Source of the DNA: Metabacillus kandeliae
GTDB lineage: Bacteria > Bacillota > Bacilli > Bacillales > Bacillaceae
Length of the DNA stretch: 59,673 nucleotides
Assembly: GCF_021166585.1 (NCBI RefSeq)
Contig: NZ_JAJOZE010000017.1
Span: 1-59,673, forward strand
Direction: 5' to 3'
The position numbers and the translations under genes were made by a program. Under the pieces are notes generated by a model, which made no database searches, was not told where the DNA came from, and saw only the letters and a program-made list of their open reading frames with translations. Numbering within the stretch: the stretch's first letter is position 1; each line of letters begins with the position of its first letter. This document shows positions 20,053-30,640 of the stretch, piece by piece.

Positions 20053-20556
20053 ATGAGCAGCGTAATCGAACAAAAACAGCAGCTTGTATCTGAGATTACA
20101 ACTAAGCTTCGCGAAAGCAAATCCACGATCGTCGTTGACTACCGCGGATTGAATGTTTCTGAAGTTACTGAACTTCGCAAAAAGCTTCGTGATGCTGGTG
20201 TTGAATTCAAAGTTTACAAGAACAGCATGACTCGCCGTGCGGTTGAAGGGGCTGAACTTACTGGCCTTAACGATGCACTGACTGGCCCGAATGCGATTGC
20301 ATTCAGTAATGAAGACGTAGTGGCACCGGCTAAAATCCTGAATGATTTTGCAAAAGATCATGAAAAATTGGAAATTAAAGCTGGCGTTATCGAAGGAAAT
20401 GTAGCAACAGTTGAGGAAATTAAGGCGCTGGCAACTCTGCCATCCCGCGAAGGTTTGCTCTCCATGCTGCTTAGCGTTCTTCAAGCTCCTATCCGCAACC
20501 TTGCTCTTGTTACAAAAGCAGTTGCTGATCAGAAAGAAGAAGAACAAGGCGCATAA
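20053..20556 (+). CDS. rplJ: Ribosomal protein L10
   Basis: Base of the ribosomal stalk; its C-terminal helix carries L7/L12 dimers. 167 residues, starting [15 protein letters not shown] at ATG 20053 behind ACAGGAGGTG. The frame extends upstream to 20020 but that part belongs to the leader. The rRNA-binding domain (residues 1-130, with [11 protein letters not shown] and YKNSMTRRA) and the helical tail are intact. Repressed by its own complex through the leader. Confidence 0.96.
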   Translation: MSSVIEQKQQLVSEITTKLRESKSTIVVDYRGLNVSEVTELRKKLRDAGVEFKVYKNSMTRRAVEGAELTGLNDALTGPNAIAFSNEDVVAPAKILNDFAKDHEKLEIKAGVIEGNVATVEEIKALATLPSREGLLSMLLSVLQAPIRNLALVTKAVADQKEEEQGA

Positions 20557-20617
20557 TATCTACCGGTTTTCGGCTTGAAAAAACAAATTGAATGGATAAA
20601 TAAGGAGGAACTATACA

Positions 20618-20983
20618 ATGACTAACGAACAAATCATTGATGCAGTCAAAAATATGACTGTACTAGAACTTAACGACTTGGTAAAAGCAATCGAAGAAGA
20701 ATTCGGCGTAACTGCTGCTGCTCCTGTAGCTGCAGCTGGCGGCGCTGCTGGCGGCGAAGCTGCTGCTGAGCAAACTGAATTTGATCTAGTACTTACAAGT
20801 GCTGGCGCTCAAAAAATCAAAGTTATCAAAGTGGTTCGCGAAATCACTGGCCTTGGCTTGAAAGAAGCAAAAGAATTGGTTGACAACACTCCAAAAGCAA
20901 TCAAAGAAGCTGTTTCTAAAGAAGAAGCTGAAGAAGCAAAAGCGAAACTTGAAGAAGTTGGCGCTGGCGTAGAAGTTAAGTAA
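20618..20983 (+). CDS. rplL: Ribosomal protein L7/L12
   Basis: Multi-copy stalk protein that recruits the translational GTPases EF-G, EF-Tu and IF2. N-terminal dimerisation domain (about 1-33), Ala/Gly-rich flexible hinge ([16 protein letters not shown], about 38-53) and C-terminal factor-binding domain with [16 protein letters not shown]. 121 residues. AAGGAGGAAC precedes ATG. Confidence 0.97.
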   Translation: MTNEQIIDAVKNMTVLELNDLVKAIEEEFGVTAAAPVAAAGGAAGGEAAAEQTEFDLVLTSAGAQKIKVIKVVREITGLGLKEAKELVDNTPKAIKEAVSKEEAEEAKAKLEEVGAGVEVK

Positions 20984-20996
20984 TTTCTGTTTTATA

Positions 20997-21034
20997 AAGA
21001 AAAAAGCTCGCTTATCATAGCGGGCTTTTTTCTT
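20997..21034 (+). terminator. Terminator after rplL
   Basis: AAGAAAAAAGCTCGCT pairs with AGCGGGCTTTTTTCTT around a 6-base loop (one T-G pair) and runs into the T-rich tract. The A-rich 5' arm means it could also work from the other strand. Confidence 0.8.
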
Positions 21035-21100
21035 GAAATTCATTACTGGCAGGATTAAAATAGTAAATCCAAATGCCACTCTTCCGATGGAGGAAAGCAC

Positions 21101-21700
21101 ATGAGCGAACATTATTATTCTCAAAAACCCTCTGTTGAAAGCGACAGAAAAACATGGTCCTTCCGTTTGCGGGAAAAAGATTTTGTTTTTCAGAGCGATC
21201 GCGGTGTTTTTTCAAAAAAAGAAGTAGACTTTGGTTCCCAGCTGCTGATTGAAACATTTGAATCTCCCGCTATACAAGGGGATTTTCTTGATGCAGGCTG
21301 CGGCTACGGACCGATCGGTCTTTCCATTGCAGCATCGTTTCCTGATCGAACTGTTGAAATGATTGATATTAACGAACGGGCTGTTGAACTTTCCAAAGCA
21401 AATGCCGGACAAAATCAAATCAGCAACGTCTCCATCTATCAGAGCGATCTTTTTGAAAAGGTTCCTGCGAAAAAGTTTGCAGCTGTTTTAACAAATCCGC
21501 CAATAAGAGCCGGTAAGCAGACTGTTCACGAAATTTTTGAAAAAAGCTATGAACATCTTCTGCCGGGGGGAGAATTATGGGTGGTCATTCAGAAAAAGCA
21601 GGGTGCACCTTCAGCGTTTGATAAAATTGAAGAGCTTTTCGGCGAGGCTTTCCTTGCCGTAAAAAGCAAGGGCTATCACATTATTAGAGCGAAAAAATAG
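21101..21700 (+). CDS. ybxB: YbxB, RsmC-like class I methyltransferase
   Basis: S-adenosylmethionine-dependent methyltransferase of the RsmC/RlmG group, which methylates guanine N2 in rRNA; the actual target of this one is not known to me. Motif I LDAGCGYGPIGL near 66, acidic MIDINERAVEL near 86, and NPPIRAGK (about 130), a variant of the N/DPPY active-site motif of base N-methyltransferases. 199 residues, roughly half of E. coli RsmC. Monocistronic between the rplL terminator and the rpoB promoter. Confidence 0.85.
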   Translation: MSEHYYSQKPSVESDRKTWSFRLREKDFVFQSDRGVFSKKEVDFGSQLLIETFESPAIQGDFLDAGCGYGPIGLSIAASFPDRTVEMIDINERAVELSKANAGQNQISNVSIYQSDLFEKVPAKKFAAVLTNPPIRAGKQTVHEIFEKSYEHLLPGGELWVVIQKKQGAPSAFDKIEELFGEAFLAVKSKGYHIIRAKK

Positions 21701-21701
21701 G

Positions 21702-21730
21702 TTGACGCTGATTTTTTGCTGTGTTAGTAT
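21702..21730 (+). promoter_or_regulatory. rpoB promoter candidate
   Basis: TTGACG (21702-21707), 17 bp, TAGTAT (21725-21730), directly after the ybxB stop and about 220 bp before rpoB. Another -10-like TATACA follows at 21731. Confidence 0.6.
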
Positions 21731-21799
21731 TATACAATGCCAATGTATAATTTCCATAACTGTCTTTTTTAAAGGTATACTTTTATTTTGTTATGGAAA
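21730..21799 (+). other. Palindromes in the rpoB leader
   Basis: TTATAC (21730-21735) with GTATAA (21745-21750), then TTTCCATAAC (21751-21760) with GTTATGGAAA (21790-21799), a perfect 10-bp pair around a 29-base T-rich loop. The long untranslated leader of rpoB is therefore probably folded; no known riboswitch class is recognised. Confidence 0.5.
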
Positions 21800-21950
21800 G
21801 AATTATAAAATCTGAACGTTTAAGAATGTGGTTTTTTATTTTAGAAAACCCTTTTTCTTTTTGTTTTCAATTTGTAAAAGGATTGTTTGCTAGGTTGGCA
21901 AGGACAATGTTTTTGCAGATATAATATGCATGATTTGAGGGGTGAATCAG

Positions 21951-24900
21951 TTGACAGGTCAACTAGTTCAGTATGGACGACACCGCCAGCGCAGAAGTTA
22001 TGCACGCATAAGCGAAGTATTGGATTTACCGAATCTTATTGAGATTCAAACCTCTTCCTATCAATGGTTTCTTGATGAGGGTCTTCGTGAAATGTTCCAG
22101 GATATCTCTCCTATTGAAGATTTCACTGGCAACCTCTCGCTAGAGTTTATCGATTATAGTTTAGGTGAACCAAAGTATTCCGTTGAGGAAACAAAGGAAC
22201 GAGATGTAACTTACTCCGCACCGTTGCGCGTGAAAGTCCGTCTAATTAACAAGGAAACGGGCGAAGTGAAGGATCAGGACGTATTTATGGGTGATTTCCC
22301 TCTTATGACTGAGACCGGAACCTTCGTTATTAATGGTGCAGAGCGCGTTATTGTATCTCAGCTCGTTCGTTCACCGAGTGTTTATTTCAGCGGCAAGATC
22401 GATAAGAATGGTAAAAAAGGCTTCACTGCCACCGTCATACCAAACCGTGGTGCTTGGTTAGAGTACGAAACAGATGCCAAAGATGTTGCATACGTGCGTA
22501 TTGATCGAACTCGAAAACTGCCAGTTACGGTTCTTTTGCGTGCTTTGGGGTTTGGCTCTGATCAAGAAATCATCGATTTGTTTGGCGAAAACGAATACCT
22601 GCGCAACACGCTTGATAAGGATAACACGGAAAGCACTGAAAAGGCTTTGCTTGAAATCTATGAGCGTCTGCGTCCTGGTGAGCCGCCTACTGTTGACAAC
22701 GCAAAGAGCTTGCTTGATTCCCGTTTCTTTGATCCGAAGCGCTATGATCTGGCAAGTGTTGGAAGATACAAGATTAATAAAAAGCTTCATATTAAGAACA
22801 GACTGTTCAACCAGCGCCTTGCAGAAACACTGGTAGACCCTGAAACAGGAGAAATCGTGGCAGAAAAAGGCACGCTTATTGACAGAAGAACACTGGATAA
22901 AATTATTCCGAATCTGGAAAGCGGCGTAGGGTTTAAAACTCTTCAGCCGGGCGGCGGAGTGATTGAAGATGCTGTTACACTTCAGTCTATCAACATCTAT
23001 TCCCCGAATGATCCAGAAGGCGAACATATTATTCCGGTTATCAGCAATGCATACGTAGAAGAAAATGTTAAGAATATCACTCCAGCTGATATTTTGTCTT
23101 CCATCAGCTATTTCTTTAACCTGCTTCACGGTGTAGGCGATACAGATGATATCGATCACTTAGGAAACCGCCGCCTTCGTTCAGTCGGCGAATTGCTGCA
23201 GAATCAGTTCCGCATCGGTCTTTCCCGTATGGAGCGTGTTGTGCGCGAGCGTATGTCCATTCAGGACACGAATACCATTACGCCACAGCAGCTGATCAAC
23301 ATTCGTCCTGTTATTGCCAGCATTAAAGAGTTTTTCGGAAGCTCCCAGCTCTCCCAGTTCATGGATCAGACAAACCCGCTTGCTGAGCTTACTCATAAGC
23401 GCCGTCTGTCTGCGCTTGGACCAGGCGGTCTGACGCGCGAGCGCGCCGGAATGGAAGTGCGTGACGTTCACTACTCCCACTATGGCCGCATGTGTCCGAT
23501 TGAAACGCCTGAGGGCCCGAACATCGGACTGATCAACTCACTGTCAAGCTTTGCAAAAGTAAACCGATTCGGATTTATTGAAACGCCTTACCGCAGAGTA
23601 GACCCTGAAACAGGCAAAGTAACAGCCCGAATCGATTACCTGACGGCTGATGAAGAAGACAACTATGTAGTGGCACAGGCGAACGCACGCCTTGCTGATG
23701 ACGGTTCCTTCATTGATGACGGCATCGTTGCGCGTTTCCGCGGTGAGAACACTGTTGTTGCCCGTGACCGCGTTGACTACATGGACGTATCGCCAAAGCA
23801 GGTTGTATCTGCTGCGACCGCATGTATTCCGTTCCTTGAAAATGATGACTCCAACCGTGCCCTGATGGGTGCGAACATGCAGCGTCAGGCTGTTCCATTG
23901 ATGCAGCCTGAATCTCCGATTGTTGGAACAGGCATGGAATACGTTTCTGCAAAAGACTCAGGTGCCGCAGTTATCTGTAAGCATCCTGGTGTTGTAGAAA
24001 AAGTGGAAGCGAAGAATGTTTATGTCCGCCGTTATGAAGAAGTAGACGGCCAAAAGGTAAAAGGCAACCTTGATAAATACAGCATGCTGAAATTTATCCG
24101 TTCCAACCAGGGAACTTGCTACAACCAGCGCCCGATCGTAAGCGAAGGCGATGAAGTAGTAAAAGGCGAAATTCTTGCTGACGGTCCATCTATGGAAAAA
24201 GGCGAACTTGCTCTTGGACGCAACGTAATGGTTGCCTTCATGACATGGGACGGCTATAACTACGAGGATGCCATCATCATGAGCGAACGCCTCGTAAAAG
24301 ATGATGTCTACACCTCAATTCATATAGAAGAATACGAATCAGAGTCCCGCGATACAAAACTTGGACCTGAGGAAATTACACGCGATATCCCGAATGTCGG
24401 TGAAGATGCGCTTCGCAATCTTGACGAGCGCGGAATCATCCGCATTGGCGCTGAAGTGAAAGACGGCGATCTGCTTGTCGGTAAAGTAACGCCTAAGGGT
24501 GTAACAGAGCTGACTGCAGAAGAACGTTTGCTGCATGCCATCTTTGGCGAAAAAGCACGCGAAGTTCGTGACACTTCCCTTCGTGTACCACACGGAGGCG
24601 GCGGAATTATTCTTGATGTTAAAGTCTTCAACCGCGAAGACGGCGACGAATTGCCGCCAGGCGTTAATCAGCTTGTCCGTGCTTACATTGTTCAAAAACG
24701 GAAAATTTCCGAGGGTGACAAAATGGCCGGACGCCATGGTAATAAAGGGGTTATCTCCCGCATCCTTCCGGAAGAGGATATGCCTTATCTGCCAGACGGA
24801 ACACCGGTTGACATCATGCTTAACCCGCTTGGCGTACCTTCCCGTATGAATATCGGACAGGTGCTCGAGCTCCATCTTGGTATGGCAGCCCGCAAACTTG

Positions 24901-25532
24901 GACTACACGTTGCTTCATCTGTATTTGACGGAGCGCGCGAGGAAGATGTATGGGAAACTCTTGAAGAAGCAGGCATGCCTAGAGATGCGAAAACTGTCCT
25001 GTATGACGGACGCACTGGAGAACCGTTTGATAACCGCGTGTCAGTCGGCATTATGTATATGATTAAGCTTGCTCACATGGTTGATGACAAACTTCATGCT
25101 CGCTCTACTGGACCATACTCACTAGTTACCCAGCAGCCTCTTGGCGGTAAAGCACAATTTGGCGGACAGCGTTTTGGGGAAATGGAAGTTTGGGCGCTTG
25201 AAGCATATGGCGCTGCCTATACATTGCAAGAAATTCTCACGGTGAAATCCGATGACGTTGTCGGCCGTGTGAAAACGTATGAAGCCATTGTGAAAGGGGA
25301 CAATGTCCCTGAACCTGGTGTTCCTGAATCCTTCAAGGTATTGATCAAAGAACTTCAAAGCTTGGGTATGGACGTTAAGATGCTTTCAGGCGATGAAAAA
25401 GAAATTGAGATGAGAGATCTTGATGAGGATGAAGAAGGACCGCAGGCAGAAGGACTTTCTCTGAACGATGAGCTTGAAGATGAAGTTGCTGTCAGTACGG
25501 AAAAGGAAAAAGACGTAGTAACGAAAGAATAA
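21951..25532 (+). CDS. rpoB: RpoB, RNA polymerase beta subunit
   Basis: Beta subunit of RNA polymerase, forming half of the active-site cleft. 1193 residues from TTG 21951, matching the Bacillus start [15 protein letters not shown] behind GAGGGGTG; an in-frame GTG at 21942 overlaps that site. The rifampicin region reads [18 protein letters not shown] and [12 protein letters not shown] with no known resistance change. The C-terminus has an acidic stretch [13 protein letters not shown]. rpoC follows after 51 bp. Confidence 0.97.
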   Translation: MTGQLVQYGRHRQRRSYARISEVLDLPNLIEIQTSSYQWFLDEGLREMFQDISPIEDFTGNLSLEFIDYSLGEPKYSVEETKERDVTYSAPLRVKVRLINKETGEVKDQDVFMGDFPLMTETGTFVINGAERVIVSQLVRSPSVYFSGKIDKNGKKGFTATVIPNRGAWLEYETDAKDVAYVRIDRTRKLPVTVLLRALGFGSDQEIIDLFGENEYLRNTLDKDNTESTEKALLEIYERLRPGEPPTVDNAKSLLDSRFFDPKRYDLASVGRYKINKKLHIKNRLFNQRLAETLVDPETGEIVAEKGTLIDRRTLDKIIPNLESGVGFKTLQPGGGVIEDAVTLQSINIYSPNDPEGEHIIPVISNAYVEENVKNITPADILSSISYFFNLLHGVGDTDDIDHLGNRRLRSVGELLQNQFRIGLSRMERVVRERMSIQDTNTITPQQLINIRPVIASIKEFFGSSQLSQFMDQTNPLAELTHKRRLSALGPGGLTRERAGMEVRDVHYSHYGRMCPIETPEGPNIGLINSLSSFAKVNRFGFIETPYRRVDPETGKVTARIDYLTADEEDNYVVAQANARLADDGSFIDDGIVARFRGENTVVARDRVDYMDVSPKQVVSAATACIPFLENDDSNRALMGANMQRQAVPLMQPESPIVGTGMEYVSAKDSGAAVICKHPGVVEKVEAKNVYVRRYEEVDGQKVKGNLDKYSMLKFIRSNQGTCYNQRPIVSEGDEVVKGEILADGPSMEKGELALGRNVMVAFMTWDGYNYEDAIIMSERLVKDDVYTSIHIEEYESESRDTKLGPEEITRDIPNVGEDALRNLDERGIIRIGAEVKDGDLLVGKVTPKGVTELTAEERLLHAIFGEKAREVRDTSLRVPHGGGGIILDVKVFNREDGDELPPGVNQLVRAYIVQKRKISEGDKMAGRHGNKGVISRILPEEDMPYLPDGTPVDIMLNPLGVPSRMNIGQVLELHLGMAARKLGLHVASSVFDGAREEDVWETLEEAGMPRDAKTVLYDGRTGEPFDNRVSVGIMYMIKLAHMVDDKLHARSTGPYSLVTQQPLGGKAQFGGQRFGEMEVWALEAYGAAYTLQEILTVKSDDVVGRVKTYEAIVKGDNVPEPGVPESFKVLIKELQSLGMDVKMLSGDEKEIEMRDLDEDEEGPQAEGLSLNDELEDEVAVSTEKEKDVVTKE

Positions 25533-25583
25533 CCTGCTTGGCAATAAGGGTATAACCTGAAGATGAAAAGGGAGGTAGGCCCC

Positions 25584-28500
25584 TTGCTGGATGTAAATAA
25601 TTTTGAGTATATGAGCATCGGTCTTGCTTCACCTGATAAGATTCGTTCTTGGTCTTTCGGTGAGGTAAAAAAACCTGAAACAATTAATTATCGTACATTA
25701 AAGCCAGAAAAAGACGGCTTGTTCTGCGAGCGCATTTTCGGTCCTCAAAAGGACTGGGAATGCCATTGCGGAAAATATAAAAGAGTCCGCTACAAAGGCG
25801 TCGTTTGCGACCGCTGCGGAGTCGAAGTAACACGTGCAAAAGTAAGAAGAGAACGGATGGGCCACATTGAGCTCGCTGCTCCAGTTTCTCACATCTGGTA
25901 TTTCAAAGGGATTCCAAGCCGCATGGGACTTGTTCTTGACATGTCACCCCGCGCTTTGGAAGAAGTCATCTACTTCGCATCCTATGTGGTAACAGAAACA
26001 GGCGATACACCGCTTGAAAAGAAACAGCTTCTTTCTGAAAAAGAATATCGTGCATACCGTGATAAATACGGCAGCACATTCCAAGCGTCAATGGGAGCAG
26101 AAGCCATTAAAAAGCTTCTTCAAGACATTGACCTTGATCGAGACGTTGATCAATTAAAAGAAGAATTGAAAACTTCTCAAGGCCAGCGACGCACCCGTGC
26201 GATCAAACGCCTGGAAGTTTTGGAAGCATTCCGCGGTTCAGGCAATGAGCCATCTTGGATGATCCTTGATGTACTGCCTGTCATTCCTCCGGAACTTCGC
26301 CCGATGGTTCAGCTGGACGGCGGACGTTTTGCTACGTCTGACCTGAATGACCTTTACCGCCGCGTGATTAACCGGAACAACCGTCTGAAGCGTCTTCTTG
26401 ATCTTGGGGCACCAAGCATTATCGTTCAAAACGAAAAGCGCATGCTTCAGGAAGCTGTTGATGCATTGATCGACAACGGCCGCCGCGGACGTCCAGTTAC
26501 AGGACCGGGCAACCGTCCGTTAAAATCTCTTTCCCATATGCTGAAAGGGAAGCAGGGACGCTTCCGCCAAAACCTTCTTGGTAAACGTGTTGACTACTCA
26601 GGCCGTTCCGTTATCGTTGTAGGACCGAACTTGAAAATGTACCAATGCGGACTCCCGAAGGAAATGGCTCTTGAACTCTTCAAGCCTTTTGTTATGAAAG
26701 AGCTTGTGGAAAAAGGACTGGCGCACAACATCAAGTCTGCGAAACGCAAAATTGAAAGAGTGCAGCCTGAAGTCTGGGATGTTTTGGAAGCTGTTATTAA
26801 GGAGCATCCGGTTCTCTTGAACCGCGCCCCTACTCTTCACAGACTTGGGATTCAGGCATTTGAACCAACACTTGTTGAAGGCCGCGCGATCCGCCTTCAC
26901 CCGCTCGTATGTACAGCATACAATGCTGACTTTGACGGTGACCAAATGGCTGTTCACGTACCGCTTTCCTCTGAGGCTCAGGCTGAAGCAAGAATCTTGA
27001 TGCTTGCTGCTCAGAACATTCTGAACCCGAAAGACGGAAAACCGGTTGTAACACCTTCACAGGATATGGTGCTTGGAAACTACTACCTTACTTTGGAACG
27101 CGAAGGCGCTGTTGGAGAAGGCATGATTTTCAAAGATACGAACGAAGCATTGCTTGCATACCAAAACGGTTATGTACATCTTCACACACGTGTGGCGGTA
27201 GCAGCTTCATCCTTGAAAAATCTTACCTTTACAGATGAGCAGAGAAAGCAGCTGCTTGTGACTACAGTAGGTAAATTAGTATTCAATGAAATTCTGCCGG
27301 ACACATTCCCGTACATGAATGAGCCGACAAGATTGAACATTGAAGAAAAAACACCTGAACGCTATTTCGTTGATCCTACTGTAAATGTAAAAGAACATAT
27401 TCAAAGCCAGGAGATTATTTCTCCATTCAAAAAAGGCATTCTCGGTAAAATCATTGCTGAGATCTTTAAGAAGTTCCAGATTACTGAAACCTCTAAAATG
27501 CTTGACCGCATGAAAGATCTCGGATTCAGATATTCCACTAAAGCCGGTATCACGGTTGGTGTGGCAGATATCATCGTTTTGAAAGAAAAAGAAGAAATTC
27601 TTGTTGAAGCACAGCACAAAGTAGACAACATCCTGAAGCAATTCAGACGCGGTCTAATTACAGAAGAAGAGCGCTATGAGCGTGTTATCTCGATCTGGAG
27701 TGCTGCGAAAGACACCATTCAGGGCAAACTGATGAAATCCCTGGATATCCGAAATCCAATCTTCATGATGAGTGATTCCGGTGCCCGCGGTAACGCGTCC
27801 AACTTTACACAGCTTGCCGGTATGCGCGGCTTGATGGCCAACCCGGCTGGACGCATTATTGAATTGCCGATCAAATCAAGTTTCCGTGAAGGTCTTACTG
27901 TATTGGAATACTTTATTTCCACGCATGGTGCCCGTAAAGGTCTTGCAGATACAGCATTGAAAACTGCTGATTCAGGTTACTTGACCCGCCGCCTTGTTGA
28001 TGTTGCACAGGATGTTATCATCAGAGACGAAGATTGCGGAACAGACCGCGGTATTCTGGCTGCTGCGATCAGAGAAGGCTCTGAAGTAATTGAAAAGCTT
28101 GACGAACGCCTTGTTGGACGCTATGCACGCAAAAATCTGGTGCATCCGGAAACCGGAGAAATTCTTGTTCGTGAAAATGAACTGATTTCAGAAGATATGT
28201 CTCTTCAAATCGTTGAAGCCGGCATTGAAGAAGTATGGATCCGTTCTGCATTCACCTGCAACACACGTCATGGCGTATGTAAAAAATGTTACGGACGCAA
28301 CCTGGCAACAGGCTCTGATGTAGAAGTGGGCGAGGCTGTTGGTATTATTGCTGCCCAATCCATCGGTGAACCGGGAACACAGCTTACAATGCGTACGTTC
28401 CATACAGGCGGTGTTGCGGGAGACGACATCACGCAAGGTTTGCCGCGTATTCAGGAATTGTTTGAAGCACGTAACCCGAAAGGTCAGGCACTGATCTCTG

Positions 28501-29183
28501 AGATTGACGGTGTTGTTGCCGAAATCAATGAAATCCGCGAAAAACAGCAGGAGATTGTCGTCAAAGGCGATGTAGAATCACGTTCTTACACAGCTCCGTA
28601 TAATGCGCGTCTGAAGGTAACAGAGGGCGACGCCGTTGAACGCGGGCAAGAGCTGACAGAAGGTTCAATCGATCCGAAAGAGCTTCTGAAGGTAAAAGAC
28701 ATTACAGCTGTTCAGGAATACCTGCTGCGTGAAGTTCAAAAAGTATACCGCATGCAAGGGGTTGAAATCGGCGATAAGCACGTAGAAGTTATGGTCCGCC
28801 AGATGCTTCGCAAAGTGCGTGTCATGGACGCCGGCGATACCGATGTACTGCCTGGTACATTGCTTGATATTCATCAGTTTACAGATGCAAACAGAAGAGT
28901 GCTGCTTGAAGGCAAACGCCCTGCAACAGGACGCTCTGTATTGCTCGGTATTACAAAAGCATCCCTTGAAACGGATTCCTTCCTGTCTGCCGCATCCTTC
29001 CAGGAAACAACAAGAGTTCTTACGGATGCAGCAATTAAAGGAAAACGCGACGAGCTGCTTGGCCTGAAAGAAAATGTTATTATCGGTAAGCTTGTACCAG
29101 CCGGAACCGGCATGCAGCATTACCGCAGAGTAAAGCCTATTCAACATACTTCAGCTGCTGATGATGCAGTAACTGTAGAATAA
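25584..29183 (+). CDS. rpoC: RpoC, RNA polymerase beta' subunit
   Basis: Catalytic subunit. N-terminal zinc ribbon Cys60, Cys62, Cys75, Cys78; active-site NADFDGDQM with Mg-binding Asp449, Asp451, Asp453; trigger loop region [20 protein letters not shown]; second zinc cluster around [14 protein letters not shown]. 1199 residues from TTG 25584 ([10 protein letters not shown]) behind GGGAGGTAGG; the frame extends to 25563 but those residues are not in the family. The C-terminal tail is acidic and variable. Confidence 0.97.
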   Translation: MLDVNNFEYMSIGLASPDKIRSWSFGEVKKPETINYRTLKPEKDGLFCERIFGPQKDWECHCGKYKRVRYKGVVCDRCGVEVTRAKVRRERMGHIELAAPVSHIWYFKGIPSRMGLVLDMSPRALEEVIYFASYVVTETGDTPLEKKQLLSEKEYRAYRDKYGSTFQASMGAEAIKKLLQDIDLDRDVDQLKEELKTSQGQRRTRAIKRLEVLEAFRGSGNEPSWMILDVLPVIPPELRPMVQLDGGRFATSDLNDLYRRVINRNNRLKRLLDLGAPSIIVQNEKRMLQEAVDALIDNGRRGRPVTGPGNRPLKSLSHMLKGKQGRFRQNLLGKRVDYSGRSVIVVGPNLKMYQCGLPKEMALELFKPFVMKELVEKGLAHNIKSAKRKIERVQPEVWDVLEAVIKEHPVLLNRAPTLHRLGIQAFEPTLVEGRAIRLHPLVCTAYNADFDGDQMAVHVPLSSEAQAEARILMLAAQNILNPKDGKPVVTPSQDMVLGNYYLTLEREGAVGEGMIFKDTNEALLAYQNGYVHLHTRVAVAASSLKNLTFTDEQRKQLLVTTVGKLVFNEILPDTFPYMNEPTRLNIEEKTPERYFVDPTVNVKEHIQSQEIISPFKKGILGKIIAEIFKKFQITETSKMLDRMKDLGFRYSTKAGITVGVADIIVLKEKEEILVEAQHKVDNILKQFRRGLITEEERYERVISIWSAAKDTIQGKLMKSLDIRNPIFMMSDSGARGNASNFTQLAGMRGLMANPAGRIIELPIKSSFREGLTVLEYFISTHGARKGLADTALKTADSGYLTRRLVDVAQDVIIRDEDCGTDRGILAAAIREGSEVIEKLDERLVGRYARKNLVHPETGEILVRENELISEDMSLQIVEAGIEEVWIRSAFTCNTRHGVCKKCYGRNLATGSDVEVGEAVGIIAAQSIGEPGTQLTMRTFHTGGVAGDDITQGLPRIQELFEARNPKGQALISEIDGVVAEINEIREKQQEIVVKGDVESRSYTAPYNARLKVTEGDAVERGQELTEGSIDPKELLKVKDITAVQEYLLREVQKVYRMQGVEIGDKHVEVMVRQMLRKVRVMDAGDTDVLPGTLLDIHQFTDANRRVLLEGKRPATGRSVLLGITKASLETDSFLSAASFQETTRVLTDAAIKGKRDELLGLKENVIIGKLVPAGTGMQHYRRVKPIQHTSAADDAVTVE

Positions 29184-29188
29184 AAAAG

Positions 29189-29245
29189 TGCAGAGATGGA
29201 TGTACTGGATTTTATTGAACATCCAGTTGACATCCATCTCTTGCA
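29189..29245 (+). terminator. Long hairpin after rpoC
   Basis: AGAGATGGATGT (29192-29203) pairs with ACATCCATCTCT (29230-29241), then CTGGAT (29205-29210) with ATCCAG (29221-29226); the stem extends by three more pairs past a bulge. There is no following T run, so it may act as a transcript-stabilising 3' end or weak terminator rather than a classic one. Confidence 0.55.
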
Positions 29246-29255
29246 ATGTTAATAT
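29227..29255 (+). promoter_or_regulatory. Candidate promoter for ybxF and the str operon
   Basis: TTGACA (29227-29232), 17 bp, TAATAT (29250-29255); TATAAT also occurs at 29253-29258 but at 20-bp spacing. The -35 lies in the 3' side of the rpoC hairpin. Confidence 0.55.
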
Positions 29256-29300
29256 AATCAAGGTGCTCGATTCTACCTGTTGCTTTGGAGGATATTTTGT

Positions 29301-29549
29301 ATGTCTTATGAAAAAGTATCGCAGGCTGAACAAATTATAGTTGGTACGAAGCAGACAATTAAAGCTCTTGCGAACAGTCAGGTAAAGGAATTAATCGTTG
29401 CAGCTGATGCTGATCCGGGGGTAACGGCTAAAGTTATCCGGGCAGCGAATGAACAGCAGGTTCCTGTTACAATGGCTGATTCAATGAAGAAGCTTGGAAA
29501 AGCATGCGGAATTGAAGTCGGAGCTTCTGCAGTGGCAATTATTAAATAA
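29301..29549 (+). CDS. rplGB: YbxF, L7Ae-family kink-turn-binding protein
   Basis: 82-residue member of the L7Ae/L30e/S12e family that binds RNA kink-turns (YbxF binds k-turn riboswitch RNA in vitro). [18 protein letters not shown] and [19 protein letters not shown] are characteristic. Start ATG 29301 follows TTTGGAGGA; the frame runs further upstream but without support. First gene of the str cluster, as in B. subtilis. Confidence 0.92.
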   Translation: MSYEKVSQAEQIIVGTKQTIKALANSQVKELIVAADADPGVTAKVIRAANEQQVPVTMADSMKKLGKACGIEVGASAVAIIK

Positions 29550-29563
29550 TTGAAAACTTGTTT

Positions 29564-29586
29564 TTGCTAAGAAATGTTTCTAGCAA
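29564..29586 (+). other. Hairpin in the rpsL leader
   Basis: TTGCTA-A-GAAA pairs with TTTCTAGCAA around TG with one bulged A. An 11-bp direct repeat CTTGTTTTTGC (29557-29567 and 29591-29601) flanks it. The 3' arm overlaps a weaker CAAG/CTTG hairpin followed by T5, so two exclusive folds are possible. Confidence 0.4.
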
Positions 29587-29634
29587 GGACCTTGTTTTTG
29601 CCCAAATATGAACCACCTGGATGTGTGGGATTAA

Positions 29635-30084
<450 letters not shown>

Positions 30085-30120
30085 TCTTATAATATTCAAC
30101 TCATGAAAGGAGGAGAACAT

Positions 30121-30591
30121 ATGCCACGTAAAGGTCCAGTTACAAAAAGAGATGTATTGCCAGATCCGATTTATAACTCCAAGCTTATCACTCGCCTTGT
30201 TAACCGCATCATGGTTGACGGCCAAAGAGGTAAAGCACAAACAATCCTTTATAGTGCTCTTGAATTAGTTCAAGAACGCTCTGGCAAAGATGCTATGGAA
30301 GTGTTTGAACAAGCACTGAAAAACATCATGCCTGTTCTAGAAGTTCGCGCTCGCCGTGTAGGTGGTGCTAACTACCAAGTACCAGTTGAGGTGCGTCCGG
30401 AACGCCGTTCTACACTAGGTCTTCGCTGGTTGGTAAACTACGCTCGTCTTCGCGGTGAAAAAACCATGGAAGAGCGTATGGCCAATGAAATTCTTGATGC
30501 TGCCAATAACACTGGTGCTGCTGTCAAGAAGCGTGAGGACACTCATAAAATGGCTGAAGCCAACAAAGCTTTTGCTCATTATCGCTGGTAA
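30121..30591 (+). CDS. rpsG: Ribosomal protein S7
   Basis: 30S head-assembly initiator that binds the 3' domain of 16S rRNA. 156 residues starting [21 protein letters not shown] at ATG 30121; the upstream GTG at 30103 falls within AAAGGAGGA and is not used. Contains the signature [20 protein letters not shown] and the beta-hairpin [12 protein letters not shown]. Confidence 0.97.
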   Translation: MPRKGPVTKRDVLPDPIYNSKLITRLVNRIMVDGQRGKAQTILYSALELVQERSGKDAMEVFEQALKNIMPVLEVRARRVGGANYQVPVEVRPERRSTLGLRWLVNYARLRGEKTMEERMANEILDAANNTGAAVKKREDTHKMAEANKAFAHYRW

Positions 30592-30640
30592 TTTTTGAAC
30601 CAACAAATCTACTATTCCTTACGGAAGGAGAAGTTACCAA

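Noticed and set aside
22458-23159. 233-codon minus-strand frame inside rpoB
   Set aside because: Antisense shadow of a very conserved gene, with Cys/Phe/Asn-rich composition typical of such shadows and no ribosome binding site.
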